64,000 nt of DNA, taken from Rhipidocladum racemiflorum. Lineage: Eukaryota; Streptophyta; Magnoliopsida; Poales; Poaceae. The stretch is taken from positions 31,151,467 to 31,215,466 of the forward strand of contig CM070592.1 in the NCBI GenBank assembly GCA_036346355.1, written 5' to 3'. The position numbers and the translations under genes are program-made. Below, in pieces: positions 45,433 to 56,223 of this stretch. Under the pieces are notes generated by a model. That model did not search any database. It was not told the DNA's origin and was given only the letters and a program-made list of their open reading frames with translations. Numbering within the stretch: position 1 is the first letter of the stretch; the number at the start of each line of letters is the position of its first letter.

Positions 45433-46183
45433 TGTTAGAAATAAAGGCACATTTAGGTTTAATTTAATCCAAAAGTAAATCATGAACAACATGTGATTGA
45501 CTATCGGTAACGAATAACAGGAGCATACTATAGATGCATATACTAGAAGACTACACATATATCCATCTAATGTGCTCACAATCAATAGATTGAAAATAAA
45601 CAGTAGAAACATTGTAACGTCTTGTTAGGTGTGCGAGATGGAAGCGATGAAGCGTTGTAGCGCGTCTGATCAGGCAGCGCAGCCTTGATCAGCGCGATGC
45701 CTAGCAACCGCTCCTGAACGTCGAGGAAGACGAGCCGTGACGGTGACGTGGAAGCAGTCGCGCCGAGCGCTTCCCAAAAACCTGATTCGTCCTCTCCCGG
45801 TGCAAGAACGCGAAGCGGACGGTTTGAGACACCTTTCCGTTCACCGTGCACCGCACGGTCTGGGGCGAAGCGAACTTGATGGCGGCGCAGCGAGGGAAAC
45901 TGGCAAAACGCTAGGGCGCAGAAAACTCTATATCTCCCAGATGACGGCGACGCAGTATATAAAGGAGCCCTGGTAACAGTCCGTAACCGAACACGACTCG
46001 AGGACGTGCCACGATCGGAGTCCATTACGGGATCTGTTACGGTGTCCTTATCTCATACTACAACCGCGATTCCGAGTAGCAAAAGAGTAATCTGCAAAAG
46101 GAGGCTGCGCCTACGCAAAGCCCTGGACCGGAATTCGGCGGACCATTCACGCAGGTGCCGCACGCCCGCGCCCCCCGCCCCGT

Positions 46184-46223
<40 letters not shown>

Positions 46224-46446
46224 AAGCCCGGCGAGGCGAGGCGAGGCGAGCGTGTGTATTCTTTCTCCCTTTCTCCACATGGTTCTACCATGGTGTAGCA
46301 CACTCCACTATTTAAACTAGTGCTCACCACTTTAGGCTAGCAATGTGGTACTATTGCTAGTGCACATGCTCCTCATGAGGTGGGCCTTTGAGATTTTCTA
46401 GGATTTATTGTCTCAATCAAATGGGCTTGGCCCAAATAATCCAACA
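45433..46446 (-). repeat. Copia 3' LTR (1014 bp)
   Basis: Nearly identical to 62921-63916 in its AT-rich ends (about 45433-45610 and 46230-46446) and differs in the GC-rich middle. It contains a CCCGAG hexamer run (about 46185-46225), longer than in the partner LTR. Confidence 0.93.
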
Positions 46447-46457
46447 ATCCCCACCGG
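46447..46457 (-). other. Copia polypurine tract
   Basis: On the minus strand CCGGTGGGGAT directly precedes the LTR start TGTTGGATTATT, the usual copia arrangement. Confidence 0.85.
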
Positions 46458-46992
46458 ATCTCAAAGTCCCACCGATCTTGCCTGTTCCCAAAGTCGTTAA
46501 TATACCAAAGATTTCGGTGACAATGGACTATGCCTTGAATTGCACCTAGGACTCCAAATTACACTCACCACAACTTGAACAATGGACTAAGCCTTGAATT
46601 GCAAGTTTTGTGCGATCGAGTTTCATTTAAAGCCTTAGGCGATACTAGGTCGCCAATAGGCTTCCTCGGGTGGAGCATATAAGTCGTACTCCATGGTCTC
46701 TTCATGAGCTTACTAGAGATTACCCAAGTCTCATAGATCGCGACTTTCAACGATCAATCTCATATAGGTGTGTTCTTTCAAGATGCTCAGAGGATGACAT
46801 CTTCGCTAAATAAAGCCAACAGAACACATTAAGGCAAAAGCCAACCTGCCAAACAAATTTCGGGAGTATTACATCTTCACTTGGAACCAGTTAGAAAATT
46901 ACTCTCCTCCAGTTAACCAATAGTTTGTTTTTCCCAAGTCCTAATTCACGGGATCTCCGATCACATAGGTTGGGTTACCGCTATGGTATAAC
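46458..46992. other. Copia 3' untranslated interval, no gene seen
   Basis: Between the RNase H stop and the polypurine tract. Only scattered stops and short frames. Confidence 0.5.
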
Positions 46993-47739
46993 TCACATGG
47001 GTCTCATGCCTAGTTCCTTTGATGCGTTATCTATCACATTCTGTGATAGCCCTTTAGTGAAGGGATCTGCCAGGTTTTTAGCCGTCTGGATATAATCCAA
47101 TGCTATCACTCCGGAGTTTTTCAATTTCCTGACAGACTTCAAACGTCTTTTCACATGTCTTGAGGATTTCAAGTTATCTTTAGAACTGTTCACTTTAACA
47201 ATAACTGTTTGATTGTCACAGTTCATAAGAATGGCCGGTATTGGTTTTTCAACCACCGGAAGATCCATCAAGAGTTCACGTAGCCATTCTGCCTCAACGG
47301 TTGGTGTATCCAATGCGATCAATTCTGCCTCCATAGTTGACCGTGTCAAAATAGTCTGTTTGCAAGACCTCCACGACAGCGCCCCACCAAGTGTAAACAC
47401 ATATCCACTGGTGGCCTTAATCTCATCAGCATCAGAGATCCAATTTGAATCACTATAACCCTCTAGTACTGAAGGGTACCCGGTATAGTGTATTCCATAA
47501 TTTACTGTACCCACCAAGTAACGCATAACTCTTTCGAGTGCACGCCAATGATCATCTCCCGGGTTAGAAGTAAACCGGCTCAATTTGCTTACAGCAAATG
47601 AGATATCAGGCCTTGTAGTGCTAGCCAAGTACATGAGAGATCCAATGATCTGAGAGTATTTCATTTGATCTCTAGCAATTCTCTTGTTTTTCCGAAGAAT
47701 CACACTTGGATCATAAGGTGTTGGAGAAGGCTTGCTATC
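46993..47739 (-). pseudogene. Copia RT end and RNase H
   Basis: Minus-strand coding shows PTPYDPSVILRKNK, YSQIIGSLMYLASTTRPDISFAVSKLSRF, GYSDSNWISD, TSGYVFTLGGALSWRSCKQTILTRSTMEAELIAL and HVKRRLKSVRKL...DYIQTAKNLADPFTKGL, the complete copia RNase H sequence in order, up to the stop at 46993. It reads without break to the insertion site at 47739 and joins the RT part that resumes at 59741. Confidence 0.93.
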
Positions 47740-50700
47740 TGTCGGGACCCCGAATTTGCAAATCCGGACCCTCTGTGTATTCAGCACTAGTCCAGGAACG
47801 CGCTAGTGCACATAGTCTTAACATCGGTAAATATCACAATCATACCAATCGATACCAACAAAGTACTTTATTTAAATAACCAAACTGGTTACTTGACCTT
47901 ATGGCCAAGTTACAAATATATGCCTCGCAAGGCGAAACTTATTCAAAGAGAAATAACAGCAGCGGAAAATCAAATAAACTTCGTGGCGCCATCCAAGATA
48001 CCACGTGCAACTGATCGGGCTCGCATCCCTAAGTAGACGGGTCCTCTTGGAACTCCTCCTCCGAACTGGCGTAGTCTCCTCTTCAAGCGGTATTGTGTTG
48101 AGGCAAGGGTGAGTACTTGGTACTCAAGAAGTCATGCACAGTAATGCAAGCTAATATACTATATGCATGGCTTAGTACAAAGGAATAGCTCAGGGTATAT
48201 TTGCGATGCTTGACTTTTGACAAGTAATATAAGTAGATTCAGCGGTAGAAATAAGTAAAGCATAAATATCTTTTCAAGAGGTTTAACAAACATTTTTCCC
48301 ATCCTAAACCACATTTCCATCATCTTCATGGTTAATCCAACCCAACTTTTCAAATCCAAGTTATTTTCGTAAAATCTAACCCTTGACTGTAATTCCCGAG
48401 CATTGTCCGATCTGCAGTGGACTCGGCTATTCAAATAGATTCTACACTCTGCAGAGGTTATGCACTTTACCCACAAGATACAATCCACTCACCACGTCGG
48501 TAGTGAATCGCCATACAAGAGTATGCGAATGAGCGATCATAACAAAGCCTTTCTAAGCCTCAAACAACACAGGTGGTCCTCTCAGACGTGCTCTACACCA
48601 TCCCTTCCCTTAGCCAAGGCGAAGTATGGGACCAACACACCGTTAGATGGGTACTGCCACGACCACGATACGCTCCCCGCACAATCACACAAGCGGTGTA
48701 ATCGACACCCTGAGGCTCCACAAGTGAGTCCTTAGCGACTTAGTCAACTAGGGCCGTCCCATTCCAGCCATGTGGTTGCAAGTATGACCCAGTTCAAAGG
48801 CTTGCAAGGTTAAGTCCTTAGAGTGACCAGGGCAAGACTACCCGAAAAACCAAATCATCATCCCCAATGCCACAACTGGCCCACCTGATTACTCTTGCCA
48901 CATGCCCCGGTCGAAAACAGTTTATCAAACCCCAGTTGATTACCATGCACCACGTGCCATCAACATCACATGATACTTTTCCAAAACAGGTTCAATATAT
49001 CATTAAGTCAATATTAGCATTTGATTATCCAAAATCATGTCATGAGCACGTAGCAGGTCTAAGCAGCATACTACAACGGTCTAAACCCATGTTGGCAATT
49101 TAATAATGTCCAACTAGTAAACCACAACTAGGGTGACAAGGGATCATGGCACATACTTAGATAATCAAGGTGTCATATAACAAATTGGTATTTATCTAAC
49201 CCCCAGGTTTAAACCAAAGTATCTTTCTAATTAAACTAGCATGCAATAGTTTAAATCAAAATAGATTTCGAAATAGGATCAACATGGTCAAAGCACAACT
49301 TGCCTTCAAAAAGTACTTGCTCTTGGTCTTGAGTTGGATCCTGAGCCAACACTTCTCCTTCGAATCCTTCCGGCACTTCAACGTCTACTCGTAAAGCGTG
49401 CAAATAGCAAATACACAAATAAACACTATGCAAAAAGATCCCAAAACTCCAAATAAAATCCATAAACAGAGAGAACATAATTTTCTGGATTTTTAGAAAC
49501 TGAATAAATCAAATTTGGAGTTAAAACGCAAAAGTTATGATTATTTAAAGTTTAAATAATCAATTAAATAATTTTGCAGAGAAAAACTTTAGTCCAAAAA
49601 TTAAATAAAATTCATATTTAGGTAGATCTCAATTTTATACAAATTTAGAAATTTGAACCACTCAAATCGGAGTTGAAACGCAAAAGTTATAAGCGTTTGA
49701 AGTTTGAATCTAAATTTGAAATCATTATTCGAATTAATAAATCATTTTCTTTCGAAAATTAATTATTGCGTCGGCATGGACACGTGGCAGCTCCTGATTG
49801 GCTGGCGGCGTCGGCGATCCATGGGCTCGGTCCACGCTCGGCTCGGGTCCACGGTGGACTCGGTCCGCGGCTCACGTGGCCCGACATGTGGGCCCGCTCG
49901 GGTAGCGTCATCGGCGTCGGCGAGGGCTCGACCACGGCGGCAGTGGGACCACCAGGATGGCGTCATGGGTGGCGTCCGCGGTCTTATCGGCCGACACGCG
50001 GGCCCAGCGTGTCGGTGATACCACTGCCAGCAGCGTGGGCGCGGCGGCTTCGGCTTCCTGGGCGCGTGGCACAATCGTGGCCGTTGGTTCAAATCCGGCG
50101 GTGGGATTGAGTTTGGCCTCATGTGCTTGGGGCGCACGTGGATCGATCGTGGGCGTTGGATCTTGATCCAACGGTCCAGATCCAATCTAACCTGGTGCAG
50201 TTCTTGATACGCGGCGCAACCTAAGCCGTTGGATCTAGATCCAACGGTTGGGATTAGATCTAGGATTTTCAACGGGGACACTCACCGAGGTGACGTGGCA
50301 CGATCTGGGCCTTTGGATCTTGATCGGACGGTTGGTGGAGCTCGGTCGGCGATGGCTTCACGGCGGAGCTGCGTGCCGGCCCGAGGGCAGCGACCACCCA
50401 AACGGCGGTTGGGGCGTGCTCGGCGAGATGGAGGGTGTCTTGGTGCGCGCTGGCCGGGGTTTGAATCAGGGTCAATGGCGGCGGAGGGCGGCGGGCGGCG
50501 GCGAGGCGAGGCAAGGACCGTGGCGGCGCTTCACGCAACTACGGGCGAGCGATTCCGGCGAACCTCACGGCGGCTAGAGCTCGGCGGGTTAGGGCAAGAA
50601 GTGCGCGAAGTCACGGCGGTCCTCGGTGCGATCCGGCATTAAATAGCCGGAGGCGTGCTCGGCGGAGCCCTAATCGATCACTGGCGGCGCTCGTGGCGGA

Positions 50701-51240
50701 GTCCGGCTCGATTCTGGAAGGCAGCGAAATCGTGGCCGTCCGTGTCGCGCTCAGCGCCACGATCGCCGCAGCGCGATCGGTCCGGTCGGTTCTGGCTTTC
50801 GGTCGAGTCGGCGGATCTCGGCCGTTGGATCTTGATCCAACGGTTGGGATCGATTAGGGTTAAGTGGGTTCGGTCGAGTCAAGCGGCTCGGTCGGACTCG
50901 AGTCCGACTTCGGTCGGATGAACGATACTTGACCCGAGTTGGATTTTCCAGCGATTTAATATTTAAAATAATTCCCGATAATTTATTTAATTCATTAAAA
51001 ATAGCAAATGACTCGAAAAATTCGAAAAATTCTGGAAAATATTTTGGATCATTTTGGACTCAAATAAAATATTTCCAACAAAAATTTATTTGCAAAATTA
51101 AATTCTTTAATTATTTCAAAATGGAATAAATTCAAATAAATTCCAAATAAATCCAAATAAATTCCAGAAAATTCCAAAAATTCACCAAAGTGCCAAATCA
51201 CACATGAATTTAAGAAAAGCCAAAATTTTGGGGTGTTACA
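47740..51240 (-). repeat. 3' LTR (3501 bp) of the nested Tekay-like element
   Basis: Plus-strand ends TGTCGGGACCCCGAATTTG and GGGGTGTTACA. Includes three near-perfect palindromes of the form CCGTTGGATC-N2-GATCCAACGG (50154-50173, 50226-50247, 50822-50843), a TATTTAAT box on minus (about 50640), and two acidic coding-like segments (about 49390-49320 and 48085-48036 on minus). The AT-rich parts match the partner LTR almost base for base; the GC-rich parts differ. Confidence 0.95.
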
Positions 51241-51242
51241 AA

Positions 51243-51258
51243 CCTCCCCCCCTTAATA
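51243..51258 (-). other. Polypurine tract of the nested Tekay-like element
   Basis: On minus, TATTAAGGGGGGGAGG lies directly before the 3' LTR start TGTAACACCCC. Confidence 0.88.
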
Positions 51259-52485
51259 GAATCTCGTCCCCGAGATTCAGGGCTCACTAAAGGAATAGGT
51301 TTGGAAATTCTTTCTTCAAATCCTCTTCGCTCCCAAGTCGCTTCACTTTCTTCATGGTTGCTCCACTGAACTCTACAGAATCGGGTTGACTTGTTTCTAG
51401 TTTCTCGATCCATTGTGTCTAGAATCCTCACGGGATGCTCCTTATAAGTCAAATCCTCATGCAACTCAATTAACTCTAGCGGTGTCTGCTCTCAGAACTC
51501 GGAGACACTTCTTCAAGCTAGGACACATGGAATACATCATGTACCCTGCTAACTTATCGTGGCAACTCCGGTGATAAGCAACTTCGCCTCTGCGGCTCAA
51601 AATCTTAAATGGTCCAACATAACGGGTGCGAGTTTCCCTTTGGCATGGAACCTCTTAACTCCCCCGAGAGGCGTAACTCGAGGTATACAAAGTCTTACGG
51701 TTCAAAACTCAAATCTCGGCGACGATTGTCGGCATAACTCTTTTGTCGAGATTGGGCTATCTTCAACCTTTCCCTAATCATGGCGATCTGTTCTTGACCA
51801 CTTGAAGAATATCAGTCCAAAGACACGGCGCCACGGTCTCATTCCAATTCAATGGCGTCCGACAGAGTCGACCATACAAAGGCCTCAAAAGGTGACATCT
51901 GTAAACTAACCTGATAACTATTGTTGTAACTAAACTCGGCATACGGCAAACTTTTATCCCAAGAGGTAGCATAAGCCAATGCACAAGCTCTTAACATATC
52001 CTCCAGAATCTGGTTGACTCTTTCGGTCTGCCCATCCGTCTGTGGATGATAAGTATCTTGAAGTTCAAACGGGTTCCCATGGCTTCATGCAACTTATTCC
52101 AGAACCTTGAGGTAAATTGGGTACCTCTGTCCGATACAATCCTCTTTGGCACTCCGTGCAAACAGACAATCCTGATCATGTATAATTCTGCTAATTTATC
52201 TCCCGAGTAAGTGGTCTTCACGGGGATAAAATGGGCTACTTTAGTCAAGCGATCCACTATAACCCATATGGAGTCATAACCTCCTTGAGTCTTCGACAAA
52301 CCGGTAATGAAATCCATTCCGATTTCCTCCCACTTCCACTCGGGTATTTTCAGCGGTTGTAGCAATCCTGCCGTCTCTCGATGCATTGCCTTGACTCTCT
52401 GGAATACGTCGCACAATGCAACATGCTCGGAAACTTCACGTTTCATACTCGTCCACAAGAATCTCTCCTTCAGATCCTGATACAT
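51259..52485 (-). pseudogene. Nested element integrase and chromodomain
   Basis: Minus strand: MYQDLKERFLWTSMKREV and CDVFQRVKAMHRETAGLLQPL (zinc region; a C of the usual CDVCQ reads F), then WKWEEIGMDFITGLSKTQGGYDSIWVIVDRLTKVAHF and RIVSDRGTQFTSRFWNKL (two catalytic D). After frame changes near 52060 and 51985 comes the YGRLCRTPLNWNE segment (about 51860). The C-terminus HPVRILDTMDRETRNKSTRFCRVQWSNHEESEATWE (about 51440-51330) is chromodomain-like. A one-base change after it carries the frame through the polypurine tract into the LTR instead of to the normal stop. Confidence 0.88.
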
Positions 52486-54140
52486 ATTGGAGCTTCAAGG
52501 ATGAATCGAGTACTTCGAGTAATGGTATTCTTCAAGAATCAGTTGCTTCAACTCCTTCTTGTTAGGCACACAAATGCGATCCTTCATCCATAACGTGCCT
52601 TGCTTGCCTAGCTTGAAATCCTTTGCCCTGCCTTCCTCCATTTTGGACTTAATCCTACGGATCTTGTCATCATCCTTCTGTCCTTCTCGGATCTGGTCCT
52701 CTAAAGTAGGCTTTACTTCCAATGTGGCCAAGAATCCGCTAGGTACAACCTCAATCTTCATTTTCTGAAAATCCTCACATAACTCATCCTGACTTGTGGC
52801 TAGCAACGTACTCACGGTATGGCTTTTCCGGCTCAGAGCGTCGGCTACTACGTTGGCCTTCCCGGGATGGTAATGGATTCCAACATTATAGTCCTTGATC
52901 AATTCTAGCCATCTCCTTTGCCTCATATTCAGATCTGATTGGGTGAATATGTACTTAAGGCTCTTATGATCCGTATATACTTCACATCTGTTTCCAATCA
53001 GATAGTGACGCCATATCTTCAAGGCATGCACTACGGCAGCCTAACTCTAGGTCATGTGTCGGATAATTTTCCTCATGCGGCCTCAATCGCCTTGATGCAT
53101 AGCGGCGACCTTTCCATTACGCATCGGCACACATCCAAGTCCTCGGCGCGATCGTCACAATAAATATCGAAGCCTTGAGCAACATCCTAGAACTAACACC
53201 GGTCTTGATGTCAATTGCTTCTTCACTCCTGAAATCCTTTCTCACATTCTCAAGCGTCCATGCAAACTTCTTTTCCTTCTTGACAATTGCGTAAGAGGTT
53301 TCGCAATTGTCGAAAAGCCTTCGATGAAAGCAGGCGGTAGTATCCTGCCATTCCAAGGAAACTCAGAATGCGGGTCACAGCGATCTTGGTGCTCCCAATG
53401 TAACACCGCTTCTACTTTGCTTGGATCCACGGCGACTCCTTCTGCGGTCATTACATGTCCAAGAAACTCCACTTTGTCCTTCCAAAAATCACACTTGCTG
53501 AACTTGGCGAAAAGTTCTTTGTTCCTCGACTTTTCCAAAACTCGCCTTAAGTGTTCGGCATGTTCATCCTCTGTCTTGGAGTAGATTAGGATATCGTCTA
53601 TGAACACGACGACAAACTTGTCCAAATATTCCATGAACACCTTATTCATCATATTCATGAAATAAATTTGGCGCATTTGTCGGCCCAAAGGACATAATCA
53701 GTAAACTCGTAATGTCCATATCTTGACGAGAATGCGATCTTGAATATCTTACGATCGGATCTTCAAGCGATGGTATCCCGATCTCGAGATCAATCTTGGA
53801 GAAAACTCCGGCTCCTCTTAACTGATCAAACAAATCATCAATCCTGGGTAGCGGATACTTATTCTTCACGGTGACTTCGTTGAGTGCACGGTAGTCAATG
53901 CACATCCTGAAACTCCCGTCCTTCTTCTTGACAAACAAAGCGGGTGCTCCCCACGGCGACGAACTTGGTGCGATAAATCCTTTATCCATTAACTCTTCCA
54001 TTTGTTTCTTCATCTCTACCAACTCCTCGGTAGACATCCGATAGGGTCTCTTTGCTATCGGTCTTGTGCAGTACAAGCTCTATCACAAACTCTATGTCCT
54101 GTCTCGGCATACCGGGTAGATCTTCGGGAAAAACATCGGG
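52486..54140 (-). pseudogene. Nested element reverse transcriptase and RNase H
   Basis: Minus strand: MSTEELVEMKKQMEELMDKGFIAPSSSPWGAPALFVKKKDGSFRMCIDYRALN (about 54050-53890), LPRIDDLFDQLRGAGVFSKIDL, and, after frame changes near 53800-53680, EYLDKFVVVFIDDILIYSKTEDE (catalytic FIDD, about 53600). FLGHVMTAEGVAVDPSKVEAV and a disordered thumb follow. RNase H resumes as HALKIWRHYLIGNRCEVYTDHKSLKYIFTQ (about 53030) to NVVADALSRK (about 52840). The RNase H head (about 53160-53050) is scrambled. Confidence 0.87.
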
Positions 54141-55703
54141 TACTCATTCACTCTTTGGGACATCCTCTATGCTGATTGCCTTGATGCTTAACCATCAACT
54201 GTCCATCTCTAACTGCAGTGGCTTGAAATTCCACTTTCTTCCCATACGGGCTCTCAACCGAGATAGTCCTTCGTCCACAATCCAATACGGCCTTGTGCTT
54301 GGATAACCAATCCATTCCCAATATAACATCTAAGGTCTGGGTCTCCAAAATTATAAGGTTTGCCAGGAACTCTATTCCATCTATTAGTATTCTCACCCCG
54401 GAACATCCTACTTCCGTTCGGAGTTCGGAACCAGGGGTTTGAACTAAAAGCATGCACTTAAGTCTTGCAATCCTTAAATCATTTCTAGTAGCAAAGCCTT
54501 GCGAAACAAGCGAATGCGAAGCTCAGTCAAACAAAGCTGTGCAGTCTTGAGTTAACAAGTAACTTACCCAAGACGACGTCCGTAGCATTCTGCGGTGCAT
54601 CTGCGGTGACATGGTTGACTCGGCCTCTCACCACGATGCAGGGTGTGGCTCCTGTCTTTGGCGTCCTAGCTGGGTGGTTCCTAGATTGAAGCGGCGGGGT
54701 CGCTCCTGCTGTCTTCTTCGGACAAGCTGTTGGCAAAGTGTCCTGGCTCGTTGCGATTGTAGCAGCGTCTCACTGTTCCTTCTTTGGCTGCCTGGTAGCG
54801 TTTCTAGCGGGGCTGGGTGCAGTAGTTTTGATTGGCAGGTCTTGGTGCTTTGAGGATGGTGTCCTTGTTGCATTCTCGTGGTTGGAATCGAAGAATTGAT
54901 TTGGTGCAACTCTCAAGCGTTTGCGTTCCCTGGCGTGATCCTTCTTTGTTGCATCCTGCGCTTCTGTTCTCATCCAGTTCCTTGCGCTTGTCCTCAAGAA
55001 TAAGCGCCTTATTCACCAACTCTTGGAAATCTGGAAAGGTGTGGGTGATCAACCCTACTTGCAATCCTGAGTTAAGTCCCTTCATAAAAGCGAGGTATGC
55101 GGATTTATGCTGTCGCTACATCCTCAAAGCGTAGCGTGCTAGGCTGTGTGAGCTTGTTTAGGTAGTCGGCCACCGGCTGATTACCTTGCTTGATGCTCTG
55201 AACTCCTCCTTCTTAAGGTCCATGATTCCTTCAGGCACGTGATCTTGTCGAATGCAATGTGAACTCCTCCCAAGTGATTTCTTGAGGGTTCTCTGCGTGG
55301 CACGAAGTTCTCCCACCATTCAAGCTGTTCCTTCCAAGCGATGAGAAGCGTAGAGTACCTTCTCATTTCCTATGCATTGAGCTATGTGTAGCTTCCTCTC
55401 AATTGATCTTAACCAATCATCGGCCTCCAACGGATTGGCATTCCCGGAAGAAAGTGGGTGGGTGAGTCCTCATGAACTCGACGGCCTTGTATTACGGCGT
55501 GGTCCCCGATTAACTTGATTAGCGTGGCTGAGCAGGACGCGCTGCATTTGTTGCATCATAGCATGCATCAAGCTGGTCTGAGCGACAAGAAATGCTCCAA
55601 AATTCTGCACATCCGGTGGCGGTCTTTGGTGCTCCATCATTGGGGTTTTACATTGGCGAGATCCACTCCCATTGCTTCCAAAGTTCCCACGGGTGTTCAC
55701 CAT
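54141..55703 (-). pseudogene. Nested element gag and protease
   Basis: ATG at 55703 (MVNTRGNFGSNGSGS) opens gag. LNSGLQVGLITHTFPDFQELVNKALILEDKRKEL (about 55080-54975) and a basic linker follow, then a zinc knuckle broken by a frame change (about 54765-54720, ending CPKK). VNHVTADAPQNATDVVLGKLLVNS (about 54615-54545) leads into protease. The catalytic DxG lies in the gap near 54540-54470 where frames change. RILIDGIEFLANLIILETQTLDVILGMDWLSKHKAVLDC (about 54390-54275) closes the protease domain. Order and wording fit Tekay/Del elements. Confidence 0.8.
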
Positions 55704-56205
55704 CTGTCGATTTGCTCTAGGTTTAGAGATGAGAGGGAAATAAGAATAGACAAGTAATATGGAACTTATGCGGGGCGAAAGGGGTGACTTTAAGGTCCAA
55801 CTTTATTATTAATAACTTGGTATGGCTGCTTACAATGCCTAAGGGCCTTGCAACACATACTGCACACTCAGCAAACAAAGCAAATCCAAATCGAACTAAC
55901 TCTGGAGTCTAACGCCTAAAGGGTGACTCTTTATTCTATGACTCGACTTCGGCGGAGGAGTCTCACTATAGAACCTATGCTCACTCATCGAGAAAACCTC
56001 CATCTGTCACAAGAGTGCTTTACGTAAGAACTCAGAATTTTCGAATTGTGACAAGGTAAGGGGAAAATTTCAGCAAGAGACAAGAAAAGAGAGAAGGGGA
56101 TAAGTCGAGATGTCATTTCTTGTCTTCCCAAATTTTTAGCTTTAGAAAATAGGTTTTATCCTCACTACGACCATTCTAGCTTAGGGTTGAGCCTACAGTC
56201 AAGTA
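55704..56205. other. Leader of the nested gypsy element
   Basis: Untranslated 5' leader between the primer-binding site and the gag start, read on minus. No gene. Confidence 0.6.
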
Positions 56206-56219
56206 TGGCTCTGATACCA
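56206..56219 (-). other. Primer-binding site (initiator Met tRNA)
   Basis: Minus-strand TGGTATCAGAGCCA, four bases from the 5' LTR, matches the 3' end of plant initiator tRNA-Met, the standard primer of Ty3/gypsy and many copia elements. Confidence 0.95.
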
Positions 56220-56223
56220 CCTC

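Noticed and set aside
46053..46330. Gly/Leu- and Gly/Ser-repeat frames in the copia LTR
   Set aside because: Created by the CCCGAG hexamer run inside an LTR.
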